Assembly: GCF_963082655.1 (NCBI RefSeq)
Contig: NC_081556.1
Location: 151,132,501-151,196,500 of the forward strand
Reading direction: 5' to 3'
Source of the DNA: Stomoxys calcitrans
Taxonomy: Eukaryota; Arthropoda; Insecta; Diptera; Muscidae
DNA length: 64,000 nucleotides
Under the pieces are notes generated by a model. That model had not been told where the DNA came from. It saw only the letters and a program-made list of their open reading frames with translations, and did not search any database. Positions 1 to 12,100 of the stretch are shown here, piece by piece (positions within the stretch are counted from its first letter, which is position 1; every line of letters begins with the position of its first letter). A program made the position numbers and the translations under genes.

Positions 1-206
1 TGATTTGATGACGATTGAGGACGAGTGTAGGGAATTATCGGTATGAACTCTACCCATCTGGTAGCTGTTATTACTAAGAGCCTCTAAGCTAGGGAACAGA
101 ACCGATATGTTCAGAAACCGAGTTCGTCTATCATCTAACTGAGTATAACAAGGTCCACAGCGCTACACGAGATCTGCAATTCTTGCAAAGCTCACGGATA
201 GCTAAT

Positions 207-729
207 TGGCTATTAGTAATTTCAAAGACTGTGTTGGATTGCTGCAGAGGGATTAACGCTACTCTACACATTGTTAGAGATTCGCATTATTTGAGTGTCA
301 TGCTAAAGTCAGGTAATAGTGAAGGAAAGAGCGGGCAATCTGGCTGTAAAGCCAGAGTTTTGCCGATAAATTGAAAGAGCACGAAGCATTTCGTAGCAAA
401 GCGATCCGAGTCAAATAACATGGGCAAGAGACTCGCACTTTGCACAGTGGTACAAAAAAGATATGATGAATAGTCAAATGGCTATTAGTAAAATAAAAGC
501 CAGGGCTGTAAAGACTGTGCTGTTTGGTAGGAGAACGATTGACACTTTTTCTACACATTGTTGGATTCGCTTTATTTGAGTGCTGAACTACAGTGGGGTA
601 ATAGTGATTGAAAGAGCGGACAATCTGGCAGCATGAGCGGAAGATTTGGCGATAAAGAGCAGGCTTCGTAGCAAAGCGAACCGGGTCAAATAACATGGGC
701 AAGAACTAGCACGTTTCACAGTGGTACCA
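207..729. repeat. Diverged tandem duplication, period about 274 bp
   Basis: Two copies (about 207-455 and 481-729) both begin gctattagtaa and share tctacacattgtt, the block around gcaatctggc, and the block around gtcaaataacatgggcaag at a constant offset of 274 bp. They have diverged by substitutions and small indels. I recognise no coding frame or transposon in them. The flanks (1-206 and 730-1003) also hold nothing I recognise. Confidence 0.7.
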
Positions 730-1003
730 AATGAATGTCGGGGAGAATGAAAAATCCTATAGGGAGATCCGAACTGCAATAAGATGAGACAATTAATGTG
801 GGAGAATAGAAATGTGATCAGTACGAACTATGGCACTGCTGATGCCCCTACCCAGGTGATGTGCGGTTATCGAAACTTTGTTCAGAGCCTGTGGGGAGGA
901 CGTAGCGACTTTTAAGTACACCCTTTGCCAGTCTTCGGCATTTACGAGAGAAAGGTCTCACCGATCACTAATGTTCATATAATATAAGAGAATTTGGAAA
1001 CTG

Positions 1004-1901
1004 AGGGGTGGTTTTTTAGCTATTATATTTTTGGCAATACAGGTTTAAACATTTCACGCACGTTTCGTGTTTTGTTTCACTATCAAACATCTTCAGTTTG
1101 GTCTATAATTTCACCATGAATAGTCTTACAAATGAACAACGCTTGCAAATTATTGAATTTTATTATCGATATGCGTGATCTGTTAAGAAAGTTCATCGCG
1201 CGCTTCTTCCATTTTACGAAGAAGCTCAATGGGTACGTAAATAAGCAGAATAGTTGATTTTGTAGTGAAGTTCAGCCACAAGCATTGAAAGAGCTACCAA
1301 TGCATCCAGAAAAATTACAGTTTGATGCGGTTTATGGGGTGGTGGCATCATTGGACCGTACTTCTTCCGAGATAATGCGAATCGTAACGTTACTGTGAAT
1401 GGTAAGCGCTACCGTGAGATGATATCCAACTTTTTTATTTTCAAAATGCAAGAGCTTGACTTGCATTACACGTGGTTTCAAATAGACGGTGCCACATGCG
1501 ACACAGCACGCGTAACAATGGACTTAGGCGATTTTGGTGAACTTTTTATTTCACGCTCCGGAGCGGTCAATTGGCCGCCTAATACTATTTTTTGTGGGGC
1601 TTTTTTAAAGCTCGTGTCTATACAGACAAACTCGCTTCAATTAACGCATTGAAAGACAATATTGAAGAATTTATTCGTGAGATACATTCCGAAATGTTGA
1701 AAAGAGTATGCCAAAATTGAATTAAGCGGATGGATCATTTGAGGCGCAGTCACGGTCAACATTTGCATGAAATAATCTTCAAACATCAAATTATATGGAC
1801 CGTACTATCGATTTAAATAAAGATTTCATGCATTTTTCTGAACTTTAGTGTTCTTTTTTGCAAGAAAAAAACTTTCCTTTAGCTCTTAAAAAATCACCCT
1901 T
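1004..1901 (+). mobile_element. Decayed, internally deleted Tc1/mariner-type transposon
   Basis: A degenerate left end (aggggtggttttttag) pairs with a right end aaaaaatcaccctt followed by TA. This matches the better kept ends (AAGGGTGATTTTTTTGAGG) of the related copy at 13590-14136. Inside, a frame starts MNSLTNEQRLQIIEFYYR near 1117 and then meets a stop and a deletion. A second open piece (1395-1652) carries MNGKRYREMISNFF and the WFQ-x-DGATC-x-TARVTMDL block typical of the catalytic region of insect Tc/mariner transposases. Stops, frameshifts and missing middle parts mean no functional transposase is encoded. Confidence 0.8.
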
Positions 1902-1944
1902 TATGGGAAGACTACAAAATTCCTAACATATCATTGTCTTTTAT

Positions 1945-2350
1945 ACCCTCCACCATTGGGTCATTGGCCATTTGTCATTCTGTTTGTAACATCTCGAAAT
2001 ATTTGTCATAGACCCCATAAAGTATATATTCTTGGTCGTCACGTTATTTTAAGCCGATCTAGCAATGTCCGTCGGTCTGTCTGTCGAAAGCGCGCTAACT
2101 ATCAAGGGAGTAAAGCTAGGCGCTTGCACATATACTTCTTACTCGTGTAGGTTGACTGGGAATGTAAATGGGCCAAATCGGTCTATGTTATGATATAGCT
2201 GCCATATAAACCGATCTCCCCATTAGATTTCTTGAGCTTCTAGAAAGCTTATCCGATTTGACTGAAATCACACGTATCGGTTTGTTATGACTTCCAACAA
2301 CTGTGCTAAGTATTGTCTGATTCAATTCATAATCTCAAATAACTGCCACA
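1945..2350 (+). mobile_element. DINE-1-like element, truncated
   Basis: Begins with the 5' signature (taccctccaccattggg), then the block with cataaagtatatattcttgg and gatctagcaatgtccgtc as in Drosophila DINE-1/INE-1. About one and a half units of the roughly 150-bp internal repeat follow. The 3' palindrome is missing. Confidence 0.65.
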
Positions 2351-2359
2351 TAAACCAAG

Positions 2360-2920
2360 CTCCCAGCAAGGGCTGGAAAATGATATATGATGAACATATG
2401 ATGAAGTTTGTTGATTTTTCATTTTGTCGCGATATCAACGCGAAGTAGTCAACTTAAAACGCGATATCACGGCATAATCAACGTATGATGTGGTTTGCAA
2501 CGTCTGAAAACGCCATATCATGGCGAAGTCGACTGATGATGTGGGTAGCTCCTATTGAAATCGCGATATCATCAAGTCAACTGATGACGTGGGTAGCTCA
2601 ACGATAATGGCGACTTCAACAGCATATTTTGATTATACAAAATTTAAATATGATTGTGGATCAGTTGCAAAAATATGACGAAACAGACTAAAGCATTTAC
2701 TTTATTTCTTTAAGTTTTAGGAAGAGGAAATTTCAGATTTTTTTTTAAATTAAATATTGCACAATCTTTCGACAAGATTTTTTGTAAAAAATAAAATTTT
2801 GCTGGGAAATAAAAATTTAAACGTTTTTTTTTATCGAATAAGTCGAACACTATATTCAATAAACTATTCAAAATTCAACTTAATCGAAATGTTAATTACA
2901 TTTGAAAAAAAATTATCTTT
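2360..2920. other. Unassigned AT-rich DNA with short imperfect repeats
   Basis: Between 2400 and 2640 short motifs recur: gcgatatca about every 60-90 bp, and tgatgatgtgggtagctc / tgatgacgtgggtagctc. The rest is AT-rich. It lies just downstream of exon 6 of the left transporter gene, so it is presumably intron. I see no last exon of that gene here. Confidence 0.4.
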
Positions 2921-2938
2921 TTTAGTATCGTAACTCAC

Positions 2939-3128
2939 CTAAATCCGTTGAAGGTACAATATTTGAAACAATCGTACGACACATTGGACCACCAACTGCC
3001 CTCAAAGAACCGGCTGCCACAGCCAAATACAAATGCCAAGGGGCATATGCCATGCCCTGTATGATACAACGGAAAATGTCACTTAGAAAGGCCAACAGCG
3101 TCAAGGTGACCACCGACATGCGAAATAT
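2939..3128 (-). CDS. Left transporter gene, exon 6 (190 nt)
   Basis: Encodes TM9-TM10 (LTLLAFLSDIFRCIIQG; LRAVGGPMCRTIVSNI) and ends TTAG|GTGAGT in phase 1. The next exon should begin like the upstream paralogue's GKLFSFTSAIQAF; no such frame is present at lower coordinates. Confidence 0.88.
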
Positions 3129-6100
3129 CTACAAAGGACTTTAATAAAAATCAATAACATGAAACATTTTCTCAAACTTACCTTTCTCAAGATCAAGAAT
3201 CCCACCAGGGCTCCAAACATGGAGGTCACATGACTTATGGTCTCATAATGCGTAAAGTCCCTCACTGTCCATTGGAACTTTTCGCGGACGAACAAATAGA
3301 AGACCGTCATGGTGCCATCCAAAACAAACACAGACAAAAACATGGCCCCAGTTACCAGCAATATGATGCTACGATCATAGAAAGGCCTCTCCATAAAACA
3401 TGTGGTCCACATTTCCTTGACATGAATGTAGCTAAAGAGACCAGATGTCTGGGCTTTTTCGGCATCCTCTTGTTGCTGTTGTTGCTTTTTCTCCTCATTC
3501 GCTTTATTTTTAATGGCATCGACATTGCCATTCTCCAAATTTTTGTTATTATTATCCACTTCATTCAAATCCACATCATGGAAATTATCCTCGATTTTGC
3601 GATGTTTTATTGAGTCTTCTAATTTTGTCTCAGATTTTCCCAGATTATCAGTTATTATGCTGCAATTCATGGGTATTTCATTACATTTGACTTTAATCTC
3701 ATTGGCCTTCTCAGATTTGGCGTCCTTGGTTAAGGCTTCTCGGTTCAAACTTTCCGGCACATAGAGGGCAATGTAGACGGTGGTGAGACACATTAATATA
3801 CCCGAAACAAAGAATATGAAGGTGGCATTTGTAGCCTCATAAATATAACTGGACAAAAGTGCGCCCATCATAAGACCAATGGAGAGAAATGCTTCCAGTG
3901 AGATCATTCTATAATGGGAAAAGATTTTGTGTTGCATTGATTGGTTTCTTTGCAATGTTTTTTTTTGGCATGTTTACCTGTAAGGTCTGATCTTGATATC
4001 GGTTACATCGGATATGAAACAAAATGCTGCCACCGTGAAAACGCAATTACCACCCAATATGGAATGCGGCACCACCGCCAAGATATAGTACCAAGGATTT
4101 ACTATATAATACAGCGATATATGGCGAATGATGGCTGCTATGATGTAGGTGCAGGAAAATCCTGGAGTGTTTAAAGAGATAATAAAAAGTGTGCTTAAAA
4201 TTGTTATCATTACAAATTTAAGTTTAAAATATAAGAGTAGAAAGAAGATCAATACGAGCTTCGCTATCAATACATGTCACATTAGATTACTGATGAAACT
4301 ACACAGGATAAATGCGGCTTGCGGTGCTGTGTGAAGAGCATGTGGGGGAGAAGTCAAAACTTTGGAGCACTTCCCATGTCAATACTCCACTTTCGCGTGA
4401 GAGTGGTCCTACATATTGGAATTGGACATTATACCAGACTTGCACCCACTTAGGGTCATACCTCATACCTTCCTGCGTATGCTTGTAGAGAAGGATGTCA
4501 ATCCAAGAAGTTTCTTCGGTATAAAACTTTATATACAGCCAAACCTAGGTTAGATTAGGTAAGAGTGGCAGTCCTTTACAGACTCACTTAGACAATATTA
4601 AGTCCATTGTGATACCACAGTAGAGACAAACCAAGGTTTCTGGCGGGAATCGTGGGTTCGATTGGACGGTTAGCCGAGTTGGTAGCGTACTTAGTAATCC
4701 AAGTACGCTACCAACTCGGCTACCGGGGCGTCTACAGCCAAACCTAAATATAGTCCGATCTTGACCAAGTAGCGAAAGGATGTCGAGGAGAACAAAACTC
4801 CTAACTATTCCAAATTTTGCCGATAGGGATTTTACTAGCCCATAGTCTTAATGGGGAAATCGATTAATATGACAGCTACATCCGAATATAGACCGATTAG
4901 ATCATTATTTGACATAAATAAGAAGTAGTCTGATACAACTCACTGGCCAAGTATCAACGAAATCCGATAATAAATGGGCCTTTCATTGACTGAAGACCGT
5001 AAATCGGGAGATAGGATTATATGACAGTTCTATCCAAATATGATCCGACCATACATCAACCATATTTGATACAGATGTCAAGCGATCTCTTGAAATCCAC
5101 TTCTCCACACCGTTTAATACACAATACGGATGGAGAGCAATCTTATATATAAATCAAGCAATTAATGCTGGTTTTATGGGATTAAGTCTATGATTATCTT
5201 AATATGGTCCGATCGAAACCATATTAGCAAATTTGCGAATTCGATTATTCATTCCGTTTGCAACACATCGAAATATCCATTTCCGACCTTACGAAGTTCT
5301 AAGACGATTTAATGATGATGATGAATGATGTTGTAATCACTCTACAAATTTGCAAATTTTGCTCATGAACATTCCACTGAGGAACAGGGGCAAATTTCTC
5401 ACATATCAATCAATGCAGTCCGATTTAAGTTCTAAGCTCAATAATAAGGGGCCTCCTTTTTATAGTCGAGTCCGAACGACGAATGGAGAGAAGTTTTACA
5501 TGGCATAGTACCTCACAAATGTTGCCAGCATTAGGATGGGAAAACCAACGCTGAAAATTTTTTTCTGATTGTCTCGCCAGGACTCGGACCCAGCGTCATA
5601 GGCGGACATGCTAACCTCTGCCTTACGGTGGCTTCCGTAATCACAATACAGTCTTTAAAAATTGAGATATTGTGTTGAAATTATGCACAGACTGGTATTT
5701 CTTCTATAAGCAGGTTAAGTTCTTGAATGTGCCAAATCGGACTATATTTGGATATAGCTGCCTTATAGACCGATCTGGCGATTTAGGGTCTTAAGCCCGC
5801 ATTTTTGTTAGATTTTACTGAAATTTGAAACAGGAAGTTGTACTAGGGGTTCCGATATTCAATCCGAATATGGCCCATATCCGACCATATTTACATGTAG
5901 CCGCCACATAGACCGATATACCAGTTTAGGGTGTTAAGCCTGTAACATGCGAATTTATTATTCGATTTTAATGAAATTGGAAACAGTGAGTTGTTATAAG
6001 CCTCTTGACATCCGACTCAAATATGGTTACGATCGGACCATATTTAGATGTAGCTGTCATATAGACCGATCTGCTGATTTAGTGTCTTAAGCCCATAAAA

Positions 6101-9100
6101 TCCGCAATCATTACTCGATTCCGCTGAAATTTTAATCAGTGAGTCGATTAAAGCCTCCCGACATCCGATCAAAATATGGTTTAGATCGGACTATATTCAG
6201 ATATAGCTGTCATATGGACCGATACTGCCGATTTAGTGTCTTAAGCCCATAAAAGCCTCAATTATTATCAGAATTTGCTGAAATTTTAAAAAGTGAGTTA
6301 ATTAAAGCCTCCCTATATCCGACTCAAATATGGTTGAGATCGGTCTTTATTCAGATATATCTGCCATGTAGACCGATCTGCCGATTAAGGGTCTAAAGCC
6401 CATAAAAACTGCATTTATTACCCGATTTCTCTGGGATTTGACACAGTTATTTGTATAAAGCCTCCCGTCATCCGACCAGCATATGGTCCAGATCAGACTA
6501 TATTTAGATACAGGGTGGCTGATGAAAGCCGCTACCAAAAAAAAATGTAATAACTTTTTTTCTATTTAATAATAATAATTTAATAATTAATTTAATTAAT
6601 TAATTAATTAATTTAATTAATAATAATTTAATAATTAATTTAATAATTTAATTTAACATGAATAAAAGAAAAATGTATTCCATACACCGAAAAAAAAATG
6701 TAGCAATATTCATCATTGTAGCAATATTCATCAGCCACCCTGTATAGCTGTGAGCACCACACAAGCTGGAATATTGAGGTTTGATCTGTGTGGTGTTCAT
6801 TGCTGTCACGAGAAGCTTAGCTGCGATCTACCGGGCTACTCCACAGGTTGCACTATCTGCAACCTGTGGAGTAGCCCTGAGTAGCTGTAACTGCAGTCGT
6901 GGACAATCAGTGGTATCGAGCGGAGATTCTCAGTGGGATGTCGGGCGGCACCGGCTCTTGCATAAATACTGAGTGCCTACAATGCTCGATATGAGAAGGC
7001 AAGTTATTTGCGTCTATAAATAACCAATGGCCACCCTGTTCCCGCGGCGATCGGTCATTTGGACCGAAACGTGCTTGTCGAGGATCGCCACCTTCACATG
7101 AAAATGTGGTTACAACAACAACCAATTTAAGGTCCTAAACCCAAAAAAAACGGATTGGTTTCCCATTTTGGTTGAAACTGTGACTTGTAGAACAGTTCTC
7201 GGGACCTGAATGAAATATTATCTAGGCCTGCCCCCATTTGCATATTAGTATGGATATGGTAGTGGAGTTGTTATAAAAGAGTATGGTTAAATTATCCACG
7301 GTGGTGGGTACCCAAAGTTCGGCACGGCCGAAATTAACACGTTTTTACTTGTTTATTATGAAAATCACAATTTTGCCGTGGAATTTATTTTCTAGTAAGG
7401 AACAAACGCCACTTCTCTCATGACGTTTTTTTACAATCTGAAAGGAGTGCTGCTTAACGATTCCTCTTCGTATTTAATTATACCTTACATTACTACTGTA
7501 GTACAGGGCATTATAACTTATTGCATTTGTTTGTAACGCCCAGAAGGAAGAGAGATAGACCCATTGATAAGTAAACCGATCGACTCAGAATCAGATTCTA
7601 ATTTATATCCGAATATTCCCGAAACCAGGAGAGATATTGGGAAATGCACTGTAGGAGTTTTTGATCATTATCCAGCAAAAGAAATCAAACCACAAATGAA
7701 GATTTGGCCATCCGAACAGTTTTTGAAATGCCGAGGTGAACCAATTTAAGGCAATGCCATGAAGCGCCCAGACCACATAGGGCCTCGAAATTTTGGATCT
7801 CATTTCGATAACACCTCAGCTCCAACCATTCAAAATTTCAATGTTATTTCCATCCGTTGGCAATCCAATGGCAAATTTTTTACTAGTTTTTTCGATTCTA
7901 TCCCACTGTGTGTTGGTCCATATGGCTATATCCAACCTACAGTAACTACAGCCCAATAATTCAACTTCGGCTACTACCTTGATATGGAAGCTATATTTAA
8001 ATCTGAACGGATTTTGATGAAATTTGACAGAGGCTTTCATATGGGTAATACAACTTTCTATACCAAACTTCAAGCAAATCCGTAAAAAATTGTAGCTACT
8101 ATGCCCTTATAAATATAAATCGAAATACTTATATGTATGGGAGCTATGTCTAAATCTGAACCGATTCTTACCAAAACTAATGGCTAAAAAAGTGATATAT
8201 GAAAATTTTCCTGATGATTAGACTACAAATGCGATCTCCACCATAGTTAGAAACAACTAAAAGGCGTTAAGTTCGGCCGGGCCTAACTTTGGATACCCAC
8301 CAATTCGGGTATATATGTAAATCACCTTTTATCATAATCCTGTGAAAAATGCATAATTTATGCCCTCATAGCAGCTATATCGAAATATGATCCAATTTGC
8401 AGCAGTCGGTCTATCGGTCAGTAGAAGAATATCGGCTGGCCTAACACAATTCACTGTTCCTACATTCAGCAAAATTTTATAATAAATGTGGCTTTTGTTA
8501 ACCTAAAATCTTAAATCGGCGGATCGGTCCATATGGGGCTATACCAAGATATAGTCCGATATAGCGCATCTTCGAACTTAATCTGCTTTTGAACAAAAAA
8601 AGAATTTGTGCAAAGTTTCAGCTCAATATCGTTATTTTCAAAGACTGTAGCGTGATTTCAACACAAAGACGGACGGACATGGCTAGGTCTTAGATTTTTA
8701 CGGTGATCAAGAATATAGATACTTTATAGGGTCGGTATTTCGATGTGTTGCAAACGAAATGACAAAATGAATATACCCCCATCCTTCTTTGGTAGGTATA
8801 AAAAACGACAGACGGACTGTAGGATATGCGGACAGACGGATATGGCTAAGCCGAAACAGCAGTAATTTCTGAGTCAAACTACACATTTCATTACAGCCAC
8901 AGTAGTGGTGCAGGGTACATTTTGTGGTTTTGTAATAAATTTCATATAATGTATGCCTTTACCAGTTTAGTTTACCAAATTCATGCTAGGACCTAAATAC
9001 TAAACTTGATTCCTTAGAAAGCAAAGTTGAATGTAACTTTGGACGTCGTGGCGGCACGGGTTATCGTTAACCGATCGCCATAATAGTCCGAATTTTGCTT

Positions 9101-12100
9101 ATTGGCATCAAAAAGAAAAAAGATAGGGGGTATGTGTATCAAAAAAAGTACTTCTTGTTTTTTGGGACACTCTAATGTACACTAAGAAATAATAATTGTT
9201 TGTTTTTTTATACCATCCAGCATAGGATGGCATATATTGTACTTACTTTGCCATACCGCTTGTAACATATCGAAATATTGGTTTAAGACCCCATAAGACA
9301 CATTTATTTTTGATCGCTATGACATTTTAAGTCCATCTAGCCATGTCTATCCACCTGGCTTAGAGATGGGTAAATATCCAAAAGGTATTTACCCGGTAAA
9401 TTAGATAAATACCTGGGTATTTAGCAACATATGCTTAAATGCTGGGTATTTACAATTTTGATTATATCTTGGGTATAAAAACATTCTTTGTATATAAACC
9501 TGACATTCTGATTCCATAAAATCGGAATTTTGTTATACATAGCCTCTATATAGACCGACCTCCAGACGATATTCGCAGAAATAGTGTAGCAAAACTCACT
9601 GTTTCAAATTAAATCAAAATCGGATGAAAAATGCTCCTCTTTAAGGCTCAATACTCCATATAGGGAGATCGGTTTGTATGGCAGCTATATCCAAATATGG
9701 TCCGATTTGGACGATATTCAACAAAAAAGTGTAAAAGGGTACCAAAACTCACTGTGAAATCGGATGAAAAAGCTCCTTTTATAGGCTCAATACCCTATAT
9801 CGGCAGTTCGGTTTATATGACAGCTATATCCAAATATGATCTGAGCTACACCACATTTAACAAGAATTGGAAGGGGTCTACAAAAACTCACTGTGCCAAA
9901 TTTCATCGAATTTGGATGAAAAATGCTCCTATTATGAGTTTTATACTCTATATCAGAAGATCGGTCTATATGGCAACTATATCCAAATATGGTCCGATCT
10001 GGACGATATTCAACAAAAATGTGTAAGAGGGTACCAAAACTCACTCACACGTCACACAAATGAGTAGGGGTCTACCAGAACTCACTGTGCCAAAATTCAT
10101 CGAAATCGGGTAATAAATGGATCTTTGATGGTCTAAATACCCTATATCGGGAGATCGGGCGGTCGGTCTATAGAGCAGTTATATCGAAATACAGTCCGAT
10201 CTGGATCACACTTCACAGAAATGAGTAGGGTTCTACCAGAACTCACTGTGCCAAATTTCATCGAAATTGTAACTTAGCTCCGATTTAATGAGATGACCTT
10301 CTGGTCAGGTTTATATACAGAGAATATGAAATTATCAACAAATTTTTGGAAAATGATTTCATTATAAAAATATCTGAAAATTTATAAATACTCAAAAAAG
10401 GAATTTATTGGGTATTTATCCAATAAATACCCAAAGAATGGGTATTTACACGGTAGAAACCCATATCTAATCAGGCCCTATGTCCGTCTGTCGAAAGCGA
10501 GCTAACCTTCGAAGGAGTAAAGCTAGGCATTTGAAGTTTTGCACAAATACTTCCTATTAGTGTAGGTCGGTTGGGATTAGATAAAGGTCCCATAAAAACC
10601 GAACTCCCGATTTTACTTCTTGACCGACTATAGAACGCAATTCTTATCTGATTTGGCAGAAATTTTGCACAATGGCATCTACTGTGGTCTTCAACATCCA
10701 AACCAAGTATGGCACCCATAGCATGTCAATTCTTATTCATTATCCCTTGTTTGCATATAAAGAGATACCGGGCAAAGAACTTGACAAATGCAATCCATGC
10801 TGGAGGGTTGAACTTAGCACGCTTTTTCATTGTTTATAAATAAATTTCCATGAATTTGATCAAGATTTTTCTCAACTGCTAAATGTTAGGCAAAAAGTCA
10901 TAACTTTAGAGTTAAATGTTAACATGAACCAGTCTATAAACAATCAACTATTAAAGAATTCGCATAAAAATGTCAACTTTTGTGGTTTGTTTTCCTGTAA
11001 GTGGTAGTAACCATCCCGTCGTATGACTATTGCAATTAAAACAAAAATAATATTCCTCATACTCGTACTAGACATGGCCACTTTGAATGATGACTACTAC
11101 AATAAATGAATGAGACACAGTAAAATATGATGACCATTATCTATAAATCAATTGATTATCATCATATTATGTGTACATTGTTTCATATCATTTCAATCTA
11201 CAATTGGCTACTGCATAATCACAATCTAATTTATAGTCCCTTCACTTTCTTGGAGGTTGGTTTTTTTTTTCAATAAAATTCATATTACTGCATATAGCCA
11301 CTTACCGATCATCGATATTACCAACAATGGTTTACGGCCATAATGATCCGACCATGAACCAACAAAAACACCACAGAAGGCAGGCACTATGCTCTCCAAC
11401 AAAGTACGAACCATGAACAAATTTGCCACATATGGCTGGACTTCTGTTTCGATTTCCTGAAAAAAGATTCAAAAGAAGTTAAGATAAAATTTTGATTTTA
11501 AATTGTAAAAAGTTGTAAAATAATTTACCTGCAGGTAACCGCTGACATGTTTCGAATTCAATTGCAGACAATCAGTATCGTTGTATTGAAAGACTGAAGT
11601 GCACGCCTGATATATGATTTCATTTCGCATGACAGTACCTAATTGTAAAGGAGAATAAACAAAGAGTTAAGATTAAAGTCACTAGGAAATGTAACAAGTA
11701 AAAGCTTGCAAAGTTCGGCCGGACCGAATCTTACATACCCTCCACCATGGATCGCATTTGTCTAGTCCTTTGAATAACTTTTTCAAATACACATAAGCTG
11801 TTCCAAGTTATTGACCGATATGGACCGTACTTGTCATGGATGTTTCAAGTAATAGAAAAGACACCACCTCAAAAATTTCAGGCAAATCGAGTATTAATTG
11901 CGCCCTCCAGTTGCTCAAAAACTCAAATTGGAAGTTCGGTTTATGTGACAGCTATATGAGGTTATTAACTGATTTAGACCATACTTAGAACCATGGTAAA
12001 ATTAAGAGGTAGCGTCATTAGCACAACAACAAAAGTCTATCCCCAACAAAAATTTCTTGAGTGGCAAATGTTGTAAATTGAAATGCCAAAGTGATTTTAG

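Larger units (their letters stand above)
5645..7352 (+). mobile_element. DINE-1-like element interrupted by a MITE and another repeat
   Basis: About six units of 145-155 bp (catatagaccgatctgc...; gaaatttgaaacagtgagt...) run from 5690 to 6510. The 3' end is at 7300-7352: ggtggtgggtacccaaagttcggcacggccgaa and then tttttacttgttt. Between them lie the MITE 6511-6742 and an unrelated 380-bp repeat (6745-7130). Confidence 0.7.

Noticed and set aside
3230..3613. 127-codon plus-strand frame
   Set aside because: It is the reverse shadow of transporter exon 5, whose splice sites and membrane segments are convincing.
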